Assembly (NCBI GenBank): GCA_902478825.1
Contig: CABSMK010000029.1
Span: 1 to 14,589, forward strand
Direction of reading: 5' to 3'
Origin: an uncultured Collinsella sp.
GTDB taxonomy: Bacteria > Actinomycetota > Coriobacteriia > Coriobacteriales > Coriobacteriaceae
Length of the DNA: 14,589 nt
Part shown: one piece after another, positions 1 through 6,836 of the stretch
Layout: each line of letters opens with the position of its first letter
How positions within the stretch are numbered: position 1 is the first letter of the stretch
Made by a program: the position numbers and the translations under genes
Notes under the pieces: generated by a model
Seen by the model: only the letters and a program-made list of their open reading frames with translations
What the model was told of the DNA's origin: nothing
Database searches by the model: none

Positions 1-475
1 ACAGGCCCTTGCGGGTCGAGACCACGTTGACGTGCTCGGTCACGAGTTGATACATGTCGCGGTCGCCGGTCACCAGTAGCATGTCGCAGCCGGCCTCTTC
101 ACCCAGGCGCGCCATGGTTCCCAGGATGTCATCGCCTTCCCAGCCCTCGGACTGCAGAATCGGCACGTTGAGCGCGGCGAGCAGCTCCTTAATCATAGGG
201 AACTGCGCATGCAGATCGGGGTCCATGGGCGGGCGTTGCGCCTTATACTGCGGCAGCATCTCCATGCGCACGCGCGGTTTACCCTTGTCAAACGCCACGA
301 CGACGCCGTCGGGGTTAAAGGCATCGATCATCTTGAGAAACATGTTCAGAAAGCCAAAGATCGCGTTGGTGGGGCGACCGTCCGGCGCGTTCATGGTCGG
401 CGGCACGGCGTGGAAGGCGCGATGCATGAGCGAGTTGCCGTCGATAACGGCAAAGGTGCGGCGCTTGTCAGACAT
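1..475 (-). CDS. polA: DNA polymerase I, N-terminal 5'-nuclease part (partial)
   Basis: Reading the minus strand from the ATG at 475 gives 158 codons open to the left edge. The product begins MSDKRRTFAVIDGNSLMHRA and matches the 5'-3' exonuclease (FEN-like) domain of bacterial Pol I. Visible motifs are VIDGNSLMHRAF near the start, VVVAFDKGKPRVR around residues 60-75, the metal-binding EGWEGDDILGT segment and VTGDRDMYQLV near residue 140. Pol I removes RNA primers and fills gaps in replication and repair. The polymerase domain lies outside the window. A weak ribosome binding site (GCGAGG) lies eight bases before the ATG. The gene is divergent from the aminopeptidase. Family assignment is confident because several ordered motifs agree; only the truncation limits it. 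Confidence 0.95.
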   Translation of the reverse strand, partial: MSDKRRTFAVIDGNSLMHRAFHAVPPTMNAPDGRPTNAIFGFLNMFLKMIDAFNPDGVVVAFDKGKPRVRMEMLPQYKAQRPPMDPDLHAQFPMIKELLAALNVPILQSEGWEGDDILGTMARLGEEAGCDMLLVTGDRDMYQLVTEHVNVVSTRKGL

Positions 476-567
476 ATTGAATACCTCGCTTTGGGCTGGG
501 CACGGTTTGCTCACTCCAGTTTACACGCTCCCCGCCCCGCGGCCACCTCACATCAAGCTCCCCCGCC

Positions 568-602
568 ACCGTGAGCCCGCGCGTGATACGATGGCTCACG
601 GT
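568..602. promoter_or_regulatory. 10-bp inverted repeat around an extended -10 element upstream of the aminopeptidase
   Basis: Perfect arms ACCGTGAGCC (568-577) and GGCTCACGGT (593-602) enclose a 15-base spacer holding TGATACGAT (584-592), which reads as an extended -10 (TG-n-TACGAT). The start codon is at 642. This arrangement fits a repressor operator over a promoter, or a 5' hairpin. The function is inferred; the symmetry is exact. Confidence 0.5.
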
Positions 603-641
603 ACATCAACCAGCACGATCGATCCGAAAGGAGCCTGCGTC

Positions 642-2039
642 ATGGAGCGTCCCTGCGCATGGAAAAAGTACACGCCACAGCAAATCGAGGAGCTCGAGGA
701 GCTTTGCCGCGGCTATAAGCAGTTTTTGAGTGAGAACAAGACCGAGCGCCTGTGCGTCAAGGCCGGCATCAAGATGGCCGAGGAGGCGGGATACGTCGAC
801 CTGGAGACCGTAATCGCCGCAGGCCGCGAGCTTAAGGCAGGCGACAAGGTGTATGCCGCTAACCACGGCAAGGACCTTATGCTCGTCAATCTGGGCACCG
901 CCCCGCTCGAGCAGGGCTTTAACATCCTGGGCGCGCACGTGGACTCGCCGCGCCTGGACCTTAAGCAGAACCCCGCCTTCGAGGCCGGCGACATGGCTTA
1001 TCTCGACACGCACTACTACGGCGGCGTCAAGAGCTACCACTGGGTAGCCTCCCCGCTCGCACTCGTGGGCGTCATCTGCAAAAAGGACGGTACCACCGTC
1101 GACATCAATATCGGCGACAAGGCGGACGATCCGGTCTTTACCATCTCCGACCTGCTGATCCATCTCTCGAGCGAGCAGATGTCTAAGCCTGCCAAAGACG
1201 CCGTCGACGCCGAGATCCTCGACGTGATCGTGGGCGGCCGTCCCGTCAAGTTCGATGAGGACGACAAGGACGCCCCCAAGGAGCCCGTCAAGCAGATGTT
1301 CCTGGATATCCTCAAGGAGCAGTACGACGTCGAGGAGGAGGACTTCCTCTCCGCCGAGATCGAGGTCGTGCCCGCCGGCCCCGCCCGCGACATGGGCCTC
1401 GACCGCTCCATGATTCTGGGCTATGGCCATGACGACCGCGTCTGTGCCTACCCCTCCATGCTCGCCCAGATCAACGTCACCAACGTGGAGCGCACGAGCA
1501 TCACGCTCATCGTCGACAAGGAGGAGATCGGTTCCGTGGGTGCCACCGGCATGACGAGTCGCTTCTTCGAGAACACCGTCGCCGAGATCATGATGCTCGC
1601 CGGCGAGGACAGCCCGCTGGCTCTGCGCCGCGCGCTCGCCCGCAGCCGTATGCTCTCCTCCGACGTGTCCGCCGGCTTCGACCCGGGCTATGCCGGCAAG
1701 TTCGAGACCAAGAACGCCGCCTTCATGGGTCGCGGCCTGTGCTTTAACAAGTACACGGGCAGCCGCGGCAAGGGCGGCTCTAACGACGCCGACGCCGAGT
1801 ATGTGGCCCTCGTCCGCGACATCATGGACGAGGCCGGCGTGGACTTCCAGACCTGCGAGCTCGGCCGCGTCAACGCTGGTGGCGGCGGCACCATCGCCTA
1901 CATCATGGCCAAGTACGGCATGAACGTCATCGACTCCGGCGTTGCCGTCCTGTCCATGCACGCCCTGTGGGAGGTCGCCAACAAGGCCGACATCTACGAG
2001 GCATATCGCGGTTACAAGGCCTTCATCGAGCGAGCCTAA
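642..2039 (+). CDS. M18 family metallo-aminopeptidase (long, APEA/aminopeptidase-1 type)
   Basis: The 465-residue product is a cytosolic zinc aminopeptidase of family M18, dodecameric in characterised members, which removes N-terminal residues from peptides. The dinuclear-metal motifs appear in order: GAHVDSPRLDLK (H99, D101), GHDDRVCAY (D264/D265), DKEEIGSVGATG (E294 as the likely catalytic base, E295 as ligand), SSDVSAGFDP (D341), and VLSMHALWE near the C-terminus (H440). The start at 642 is preceded by GAAAGGAG with eight-base spacing, and MERPCAWKKYTPQQIEEL resembles the usual N-terminus of the long form. The frame stays open upstream to 54, but that part is antisense to polA. A terminator-like hairpin follows. 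The length of about 465 residues fits the aminopeptidase-1 subgroup rather than the roughly 430-residue apeB group. Confidence 0.93.
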   Translation: MERPCAWKKYTPQQIEELEELCRGYKQFLSENKTERLCVKAGIKMAEEAGYVDLETVIAAGRELKAGDKVYAANHGKDLMLVNLGTAPLEQGFNILGAHVDSPRLDLKQNPAFEAGDMAYLDTHYYGGVKSYHWVASPLALVGVICKKDGTTVDINIGDKADDPVFTISDLLIHLSSEQMSKPAKDAVDAEILDVIVGGRPVKFDEDDKDAPKEPVKQMFLDILKEQYDVEEEDFLSAEIEVVPAGPARDMGLDRSMILGYGHDDRVCAYPSMLAQINVTNVERTSITLIVDKEEIGSVGATGMTSRFFENTVAEIMMLAGEDSPLALRRALARSRMLSSDVSAGFDPGYAGKFETKNAAFMGRGLCFNKYTGSRGKGGSNDADAEYVALVRDIMDEAGVDFQTCELGRVNAGGGGTIAYIMAKYGMNVIDSGVAVLSMHALWEVANKADIYEAYRGYKAFIERA

Positions 2040-2052
2040 CCAACCCTTCATC

Positions 2053-2124
2053 AGTTGCGGTGAAATACGGACTAAACTGGCCCATAAACAGCCAAAACAG
2101 ACCGTATTCCACCGCAACTTTTTT
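2053..2124 (+). terminator. Long hairpin plus T6 between the aminopeptidase and yaaA
   Basis: Two 21-base arms (2053-2073 and 2099-2119) are complementary with two mismatches around a 25-base loop. The loop holds a smaller TGGC/GCCA pair. A run of six T (2119-2124) follows directly. It has the form of an intrinsic terminator for the aminopeptidase gene. It ends only a few bases before the yaaA ribosome binding site, so it may also act as an attenuator for yaaA. Confidence 0.75.
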
Positions 2125-2139
2125 GGCAGAGGAGAGCCC

Positions 2140-2949
2140 ATGCTGCAGGTCATCATTTCGCCCGCCAAGCAGATGCGCGCGGCCCAAGATGCTTTTGAAG
2201 TCCTGGGCATCCCACCCTTTGTGCGCGAGACGGCTCGCCTCCACCGCGCACTGCTAGATATCGAGCGGAATGAAGGCAGCGGCGGCCTGCAGGCGCTGTG
2301 GAACGTGAGTGACAAACTGCTGGGACCTTGCCTCAACACACTGCATGAGTTCTGGCCCATCCTGAAAAGCGGCGATCTCGACAATCCCGCACTCGCCCGT
2401 CACCTCTCCCCTGCCGTCATGTCCTATCACGGCATTCAATACCAGAGCATGGCACCCGAGGTGATGGATTCCGCACAGCTCGCATGGCTGCAAGACCATC
2501 TGTGGATCTTCTCCGGCCTCTACGGGTGCGTTCGTCCCTTTCATGCCGTCGAACCGTATCGGCTGGAGATGGGCGCGAAGCTTGTCGTCGACGGTGCCCG
2601 AGACCTCTACGCATTTTGGAGCGATAAGCTCGCGCGGGCTATCGCCCCGGCAGGCTCAAACACCACGATCGTCAACCTCGCCAGCGTAGAGTATGCCAAA
2701 GCCGTTCTGTCCCACCTCGCGGGCGACGCCACAGCCGTCACATGCCTCTTTGGCGAGGGCATCCGCAACGGGAAGCCCATCCAACAGTCGACCGCCAGCA
2801 AAAAGGCGCGCGGCTCCATGGTGCGGTGGATGGCAGAAAACAAGCTCGAGGATGCAAGCGAACTTACCGCATTCAATATCGGCTATCGGCACATCCCCGA
2901 GCTTTCAGACAAAAACACCCTGGTTTTCATGAACGCGCAGGCACTATAG
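2140..2949 (+). CDS. yaaA: YaaA family peroxide-stress protein (UPF0246/DUF328)
   Basis: The product has 269 residues and starts MLQVIISPAKQM, the hallmark N-terminus of the family. Further family blocks are HGIQYQSMAPEVM, LWIFSGLYGCVRPFHAVEPYRLEMGAKL, TIVNLASVEYAKAVL, SKKARGSMVRWMAE and a C-terminal FNIGYRHIPELS. In E. coli YaaA is induced by OxyR and lowers free intracellular iron during hydrogen peroxide stress; structural work suggests DNA binding. The role here is transferred by family. The chosen ATG has GCAGAGGAG just upstream and gives the expected length. No promoter fits between the preceding hairpin and this start, so transcription must begin before or inside the hairpin. The gene converges on the membrane-protein gene with a 23-base gap. 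Confidence 0.93.
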   Translation: MLQVIISPAKQMRAAQDAFEVLGIPPFVRETARLHRALLDIERNEGSGGLQALWNVSDKLLGPCLNTLHEFWPILKSGDLDNPALARHLSPAVMSYHGIQYQSMAPEVMDSAQLAWLQDHLWIFSGLYGCVRPFHAVEPYRLEMGAKLVVDGARDLYAFWSDKLARAIAPAGSNTTIVNLASVEYAKAVLSHLAGDATAVTCLFGEGIRNGKPIQQSTASKKARGSMVRWMAENKLEDASELTAFNIGYRHIPELSDKNTLVFMNAQAL

Positions 2950-2972
2950 GCCCGCCGTTTCCAAACACCCCG

Positions 2973-3488
2973 TTACTCCGCCAAGCCATCGGCCTTTGCA
3001 ATCTCGCTCGTCGAGCCATCTTGGTAGGTAATCTTAACGTGCTCTACGTCGGATACCGTAACGCCCGACGGAGGTTCCAGACGCCACTCCGTCAGAGCGA
3101 TATCCATGGTCGTGGGCACATCGCCCTGATCTTTGAGCTTCACCATGAGTGTTTTGAGTGCCTCATCAAACGTCACGCGTTCGATTTCTTCGCCCGGAAT
3201 AGACCCGCCGCTCAACTGCAGCTGCACAAACTCGTCGCGCGGATACCAATAGTCGCCCGGTGCGGCAACCGTGTTGCCACCAGAAACTTTCATGGTCATA
3301 ATCGGCAGGGCATCGTCGGCTTCAAACCCCCAGGTGACGCCGCCACGACCGCCGAACGTCCAAATACAAAAGGCAATCACCAACACGGCAAGCACCGCAA
3401 AACCAATCGCGACAAGGCCATGGTGCGCACGGCTTTCCTCGGCCGATACATCCCATTGTGTCTCTCGATATAGATGCTTGTCTTCCAT
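2973..3488 (-). CDS. Single-span membrane protein of unknown function
   Basis: I do not recognise a family. The 171-residue product has a short charged cytosolic head (residues 1-23, rich in E, K, R and H). One hydrophobic helix follows at about 24-45 (GLVAIGFAVLAVLVIAFCIW), then a roughly 125-residue domain predicted to be outside the cell. There is no lipobox or cleavable signal, so it should be an N-in anchored protein. The extracellular part is rich in beta-forming residues, Thr and acidic residues. The start at 3488 has a strong ribosome binding site (GGGGAGG, five to six bases away). The frame stays open upstream but only as a thiC shadow. It is transcribed divergently from the TPP-riboswitch/thiC unit and converges with yaaA. 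Nothing shown ties it to thiamine. Confidence 0.8.
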   Translation of the reverse strand: MEDKHLYRETQWDVSAEESRAHHGLVAIGFAVLAVLVIAFCIWTFGGRGGVTWGFEADDALPIMTMKVSGGNTVAAPGDYWYPRDEFVQLQLSGGSIPGEEIERVTFDEALKTLMVKLKDQGDVPTTMDIALTEWRLEPPSGVTVSDVEHVKITYQDGSTSEIAKADGLAE

Positions 3489-3513
3489 GTTCGCCTCCCC
3501 ACAGGCACGCTCG

Positions 3514-3544
3514 TTGGCCCAATCGTACCCATTCAGGCTATACT
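3514..3544 (+). promoter_or_regulatory. Probable thiC promoter
   Basis: A perfect-looking -10 hexamer TATACT lies at 3539-3544. A weak -35 candidate TTGGCC lies at 3514-3519, with a wide 19-base spacer. Transcription would start near 3551, about ten bases before the riboswitch, which makes positional sense. Confidence 0.5.
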
Positions 3545-3560
3545 TGAGCCCACCACATAA

Positions 3561-3655
3561 ACGGGGAGCTTGCAGGACAAGACGGCAGGCTGAGACTGGG
3601 CGCGCCCGCCCTGACCCGCAAACCTGATATGGGTAATGCCAACGAAGGGAGCCGT
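3561..3655 (+). promoter_or_regulatory. TPP riboswitch (THI element) upstream of thiC
   Basis: The conserved aptamer strings occur in order: ACGGGGAGC at 3561, CTGAGA (3590-3595, the pyrimidine-sensing loop), TGACCC (3612-3617), ACCTGAT (3622-3628), and GGGTAATGCCAACGAAGGGA (3631-3650). ACGG (3561-3564) can pair with CCGT (3652-3655) to close P1. A variable G/C-rich stem lies at 3597-3611. The thiC ribosome binding site AAGGGAG lies inside the conserved 3' strand and the ATG is at 3660, so thiamine pyrophosphate probably blocks translation initiation directly. No terminator hairpin with a U-tract sits between aptamer and gene. Confidence 0.95.
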
Positions 3656-3659
3656 GCCA

Positions 3660-4994
3660 ATGAGCACACAGACCGAGCCCAAGCTCGTCACGCAAATCGA
3701 CTTCGCCCGCGCCGGGCAGATCACACCGCAGATGAAGGAGGTCGCCGAGCGCGAGCATCGCGACCCCGAGTACATCCGCGAGCGCGTGGCCGACGGCCGC
3801 ATCGCCATTCCCGCCAACATCGTGCACATCAAAAAGGGCATGCGCGCCTTTGGCGTCGGTGAGGGCTTGTCCACCAAGGTCAACGTGAACCTGGGCATCT
3901 CGGGCGACAAGGCCGATGCCGCCGAGGAATGGAAGAAGGTCAAGATCGCCGAGGACTTTGGCGCCGACGCCATCATGGACCTCTCCAACTCGGGCAAGAC
4001 GCGCCAGTTCCGCCAGCAGCTCATCGACGAGACGCCGCTCATGGTAGGCACCGTCCCCATGTACGATGCCATCGGCTACATGGAAAAGCCGCTGGTCAAG
4101 CTGACCAAGAACGATCTGCTCGAGGTCGTGCGTGCACACGCCGAAGACGGCGTGGACTTTATGACCATCCACTGCGGCATCAATAAATCGGTCATCAAGA
4201 CCTTCAAGGAGACCGGCCGCCTCATGAACATCGTCAGCCGCGGCGGCTCGCTGCTGTTTGGCTGGATGGAAGTCACCGGTAACGAGAACCCCTTCTACGA
4301 GTTCTACGACGAGGTGCTCGAAATCTGCCACGAGTACGACGTAACGATCTCACTCGGCGACTCCTGCCGCCCGGGCTGTCTCTACGACTCCAACGACGCC
4401 ACCGAGACTGCCGAGATGATCGAACTGGGCAAGCTGTGCAAGCGTGCTTGGGCCGCCGGCGTCCAGGTCATGGTCGAGGGCCCGGGTCACATGGCGCTCG
4501 ACGAGATCGCCGCCAATATGAAGCTGCAGAAGCGTCTGTGCCACAACGCCCCGTTCTATGTGCTGGGGCCGCTGGTGACCGATATCGGCGTGGGCTACGA
4601 CCACATTACCGCCGCCATCGGCGGCGCCATCTCCGCAAGCTCCGGTGCCGACTTCCTGTGCTACGTGACACCGGCAGAGCACCTATGCCTGCCCAACGCC
4701 CAGGATGTGCTCGACGGCCTCATGGCCACCAAGATCGCCGCACACGCCGCCGACATCGCCAAAAAGGTGCCCCACGCCCGCGACATGGACGACAAGATGG
4801 GCCAGGCACGCCGCAAGCTCGACTGGGACGCCATGTGGAAGTGCGCGCTCGACCCGGTTACGGGCAAGAAGCGCTACGAGGAGTCCCCCGCCGCCACCGA
4901 GGGCACTTGCACCATGTGTGGCAAGATGTGCGCCGTCCGCACCGTCAACAAAGTGTTTGAGGGCACGACGATCGACCTCGGTATGGAGGACTAG
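3660..4994 (+). CDS. thiC: Phosphomethylpyrimidine synthase ThiC
   Basis: This radical-SAM enzyme converts aminoimidazole ribotide to HMP phosphate in thiamine synthesis. The 444-residue length fits the short ThiC class of clostridia, actinobacteria and archaea, which lacks the long N-terminal extension. Visible blocks are IPANIVHIKKGM, TKVNVNLGISGD, DAIMDLSNSGKT, VGTVPMYDAIGY, DFMTIHCGINKS, SRGGSLLFGWM, SLGDSCRPGC, VEGPGHMALDEI and FLCYVTPAEHLCLP. The C-terminal cluster motif is CTMCGKMC (C417, C420, C424; CX2CX3C), one residue tighter than the CX2CX4C of the E. coli type; from memory this is normal for the short class. ATG 3660 is preferred to the in-frame ATG 3636 because 3636 lies inside the riboswitch and AAGGGAG precedes 3660 by eight bases. 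thiD follows 183 bases later. Confidence 0.97.
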   Translation: MSTQTEPKLVTQIDFARAGQITPQMKEVAEREHRDPEYIRERVADGRIAIPANIVHIKKGMRAFGVGEGLSTKVNVNLGISGDKADAAEEWKKVKIAEDFGADAIMDLSNSGKTRQFRQQLIDETPLMVGTVPMYDAIGYMEKPLVKLTKNDLLEVVRAHAEDGVDFMTIHCGINKSVIKTFKETGRLMNIVSRGGSLLFGWMEVTGNENPFYEFYDEVLEICHEYDVTISLGDSCRPGCLYDSNDATETAEMIELGKLCKRAWAAGVQVMVEGPGHMALDEIAANMKLQKRLCHNAPFYVLGPLVTDIGVGYDHITAAIGGAISASSGADFLCYVTPAEHLCLPNAQDVLDGLMATKIAAHAADIAKKVPHARDMDDKMGQARRKLDWDAMWKCALDPVTGKKRYEESPAATEGTCTMCGKMCAVRTVNKVFEGTTIDLGMED

Positions 4995-5125
4995 TCTCTT
5001 CGCCGCAATCGCCTTTTAACATCGAGTCGGCGCCCGCCAATTGTTGACGTGTGAACATTTGCTTACATTTGCGTAAAAATTACATCTCGCGCCCGGGTTC
5101 GGCATATCGCCGGCCTGGGCATCTT

Positions 5126-5131
5126 TATAAT
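5126..5131 (+). promoter_or_regulatory. Consensus -10 hexamer upstream of thiD
   Basis: TATAAT occurs at 5126-5131, 46 bases before the thiD ATG. No good -35 is found 16-18 bases upstream. An imperfect G/C-rich stem (arms about 5091-5103 and 5109-5120) sits immediately before it and may be the thiC transcript end or part of the control region. Start-site placement is inferred. Confidence 0.5.
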
Positions 5132-5177
5132 GCTGGCTTAAAGACCCATTTGAATCCGACCAGACAAGGGAGCGAAC

Positions 5178-6008
5178 ATGGATCGCAGCAAGGTACCTGC
5201 CGTTCTATCCATCGCAGGATCCGATTCCAGCGGTGGCGCCGGCATTCAGGCCGACATTAAGACCATCACGGCGCACCGTCTGTATGCCGAGACAGCCATC
5301 ACGGCCATCACCGCACAAAACACGCTCGGTGTCACCGCCGTGCAAAATATCTCCCCCGATATCGTCGCTGCGCAAATTGACGCCGTCTTTGACGATATTC
5401 GCCCCAACGCAGTCAAAATCGGCATGGTTTCTTCTGCAGAGATTATCGAGGTTATCGCCGACCGCCTGAGTGCCTGGAACGCACAAAATATCGTCGTCGA
5501 TCCCGTCATGGTCGCCACTTCGGGCGCCCGCCTCATTGCCGAAGATGCCGCTGAGGCGCTCACGCGTCGCCTGTTCCCGCTGGCGACCGTCATCACGCCC
5601 AACATCCCCGAGGCCATGGCGCTGCTCGACTACGAGGTCGATTCCGAGCGCACCCAGCAAAACGCTGCCATGCTCCTCACCCGCCGCTTTGGCTGCGCGT
5701 CCCTCGTTAAGGGCGGGCATTTTGTCAACGAGGCCAACGATGTACTGGCCGAACCCGCACCACTCGATGATGAGGGCAACCACCTAGGCGATCCGCTCAC
5801 CACGTGGTTCCGCCACAAGCGTATTGAGACCGACAACACGCACGGCACCGGCTGCACGCTCTCGTCCGCCATCGCCTGCGCGCTGGCCCAGGGCATGGAT
5901 CTTGCCGACGCCGTCAACGCCGGCAAGGCATACCTGACAGGCGCTCTGGCCGCCGGCCTGAACATGGGCAAAGGCTCCGGCCCTGTCAACCACATGTGGC
6001 AGTATTAA
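5178..6008 (+). CDS. thiD: Hydroxymethylpyrimidine/phosphomethylpyrimidine kinase ThiD
   Basis: ThiD phosphorylates HMP to HMP-P and then HMP-PP, the pyrimidine substrate for thiamine phosphate synthase. The 276-residue product has the ribokinase-like fold signatures: SIAGSDSSGGAGIQADIK (residues 11-28, substrate binding), VDPVMVATSGARL, VITPNIPEA, LVKGGH, and DNTHGTGCTLSSAIA with the anion-hole GTGC at 223-226. Length is normal and there is no fused ThiE domain. The start has AAGGGAG five bases upstream. It lies on the same strand as thiC, with its own -10 candidate and no aptamer of its own, so it may escape TPP control unless cotranscribed. PdxK-type pyridoxal kinases are related, but the neighbour and motifs favour ThiD. 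Confidence 0.95.
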   Translation: MDRSKVPAVLSIAGSDSSGGAGIQADIKTITAHRLYAETAITAITAQNTLGVTAVQNISPDIVAAQIDAVFDDIRPNAVKIGMVSSAEIIEVIADRLSAWNAQNIVVDPVMVATSGARLIAEDAAEALTRRLFPLATVITPNIPEAMALLDYEVDSERTQQNAAMLLTRRFGCASLVKGGHFVNEANDVLAEPAPLDDEGNHLGDPLTTWFRHKRIETDNTHGTGCTLSSAIACALAQGMDLADAVNAGKAYLTGALAAGLNMGKGSGPVNHMWQY

Positions 6009-6023
6009 GATTCGCAGCCCAAG

Positions 6024-6087
6024 CCACCGCAAAGGCGCCCGCCCCCTTTGAACCACCGCAAAGGGGACAGGCACCTTTGCGGTGGTT
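6024..6087. repeat. Intergenic hairpin element with CCACCGCAAAGG direct and inverted copies
   Basis: CCACCGCAAAGG occurs at 6024-6035 and again at 6053-6064, 29 bases apart. The second copy is the left arm of a perfect 14-bp stem (6051-6064 with 6074-6087) closed by a nine-base loop, GGACAGGCA. It lies in the 89-base gap between the convergent thiD and SGNH hydrolase genes and could end transcription from both sides, although neither side has a strong T-run. It looks like a REP-type dispersed repeat, which is inferred. Confidence 0.65.
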
Positions 6088-6097
6088 TGGGGTCGCG

Positions 6098-6757
6098 CTA
6101 CTCACCGAGCATCTCTTGGAGCTTGGCTGCCACGGCGTGACCCAGGCTCTCATGGCTTTCGGGCATCATATGCAGATAGTCGATATCGCCCGGCTCGGCA
6201 AAGTCGGCGGCATTCAAAAAGTCGCAGCCAAACTGCTCAGCCACATGCGCGTAGTACTCACCAAAATGTTCCGAGGCTTCTACGGAATGCTCGTCAAAAT
6301 CGGTCATATATACGTCGGCGATTTGCGGCTTAATCTTGATAGGCGCCATCAGCAGAATGCGCGGACAAGGCGCAGCGTCGGTCCACGGAAACGCGCGGAC
6401 GGCGCGAATCAGCGCCATGGCGCCACGAGCGATATCGGCACCCGTCACGTTAAAGACCGTCTTGCAGTCGTTGGTGCCCAGCATGATCACAATGGCGTCC
6501 AGCGGCTTATGGGCCTCGAGCATCATCGGAAGCGCGCGAATGCCGTTAAGATTGGTGTCCAGATGGCACATGTCGTCGCGTACCGTCGTGCGGCCGTTGA
6601 GGCCTTCTTCAATTACATGCCAGCCCTCGCCTAAGTCACGTTGGGCCACGCCACACCAGCGCACATCCCGCGCATAGCGCACCGCGGTGCCGTCGCGCAT
6701 GCCCGCCGGATCGTAACCATAGGTGTTGCTGTCGCCAAAGCATAGAACGTTTTTCAT
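6098..6757 (-). CDS. SGNH/GDSL-family hydrolase (esterase-like)
   Basis: The 219-residue product carries all four SGNH blocks. FGDSNTYG gives the nucleophile S10, EGLNGRTT gives oxyanion-hole residues around G52/N54, MLGTND gives N96, and DYLH gives the D193/H196 pair. The family hydrolyses esters of many kinds (acyl groups, carbohydrate acetyl groups, lysophospholipids). The FGDSNTYGY and GLNGRTT variants resemble the arylesterase-like cytosolic group. No signal peptide or membrane span is present, so it should act in the cytosol. The natural substrate cannot be read from sequence. The start has AAGGAAGG about eight bases upstream. A strong terminator from the preceding macrodomain gene lies only a few bases before that site, leaving no room for a separate promoter. 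Confidence 0.9.
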   Translation of the reverse strand: MKNVLCFGDSNTYGYDPAGMRDGTAVRYARDVRWCGVAQRDLGEGWHVIEEGLNGRTTVRDDMCHLDTNLNGIRALPMMLEAHKPLDAIVIMLGTNDCKTVFNVTGADIARGAMALIRAVRAFPWTDAAPCPRILLMAPIKIKPQIADVYMTDFDEHSVEASEHFGEYYAHVAEQFGCDFLNAADFAEPGDIDYLHMMPESHESLGHAVAAKLQEMLGE

Positions 6758-6776
6758 CGTAAGCCCTTCCTTTTAG

Positions 6777-6811
6777 TAAAAAGCCGGCGGGAGCAGCCTC
6801 TCCCGCCGGCT
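6777..6811 (-). terminator. Intrinsic terminator after the PARG-like gene
   Basis: A perfect 12-bp stem (6782-6793 with 6800-6811, AGCCGGCGGGAG and its complement) with a six-base loop is followed on the minus strand by a short T-run (complement of A at 6778-6782). It lies between the macrodomain gene and the SGNH hydrolase gene, directly against the latter's ribosome binding site. Confidence 0.85.
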
Positions 6812-6836
6812 CGACCTATCTGTCAACACGTACCGG

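Noticed and set aside
54..641. N-terminal extension of the M18 aminopeptidase frame by 196 codons
   Set aside because: It is antisense to the clearly coding polA 5' end and has no homology-like motifs; a good ribosome site marks the start at 642.
606..2384. 592-codon open frame on the minus strand
   Set aside because: Mirror frame of the aminopeptidase and yaaA in G/C-rich DNA; low-complexity Val/Leu/Asp/Gly composition and no domain.
3636..3659. Earlier ATG for thiC
   Set aside because: It lies inside the conserved riboswitch core (TAATGCCA) and has no ribosome site.
3489..4331. Upstream extension of the unknown membrane-protein frame on the minus strand
   Set aside because: It is antisense to thiC and the riboswitch; the strong ribosome site and TM topology support ATG 3488.
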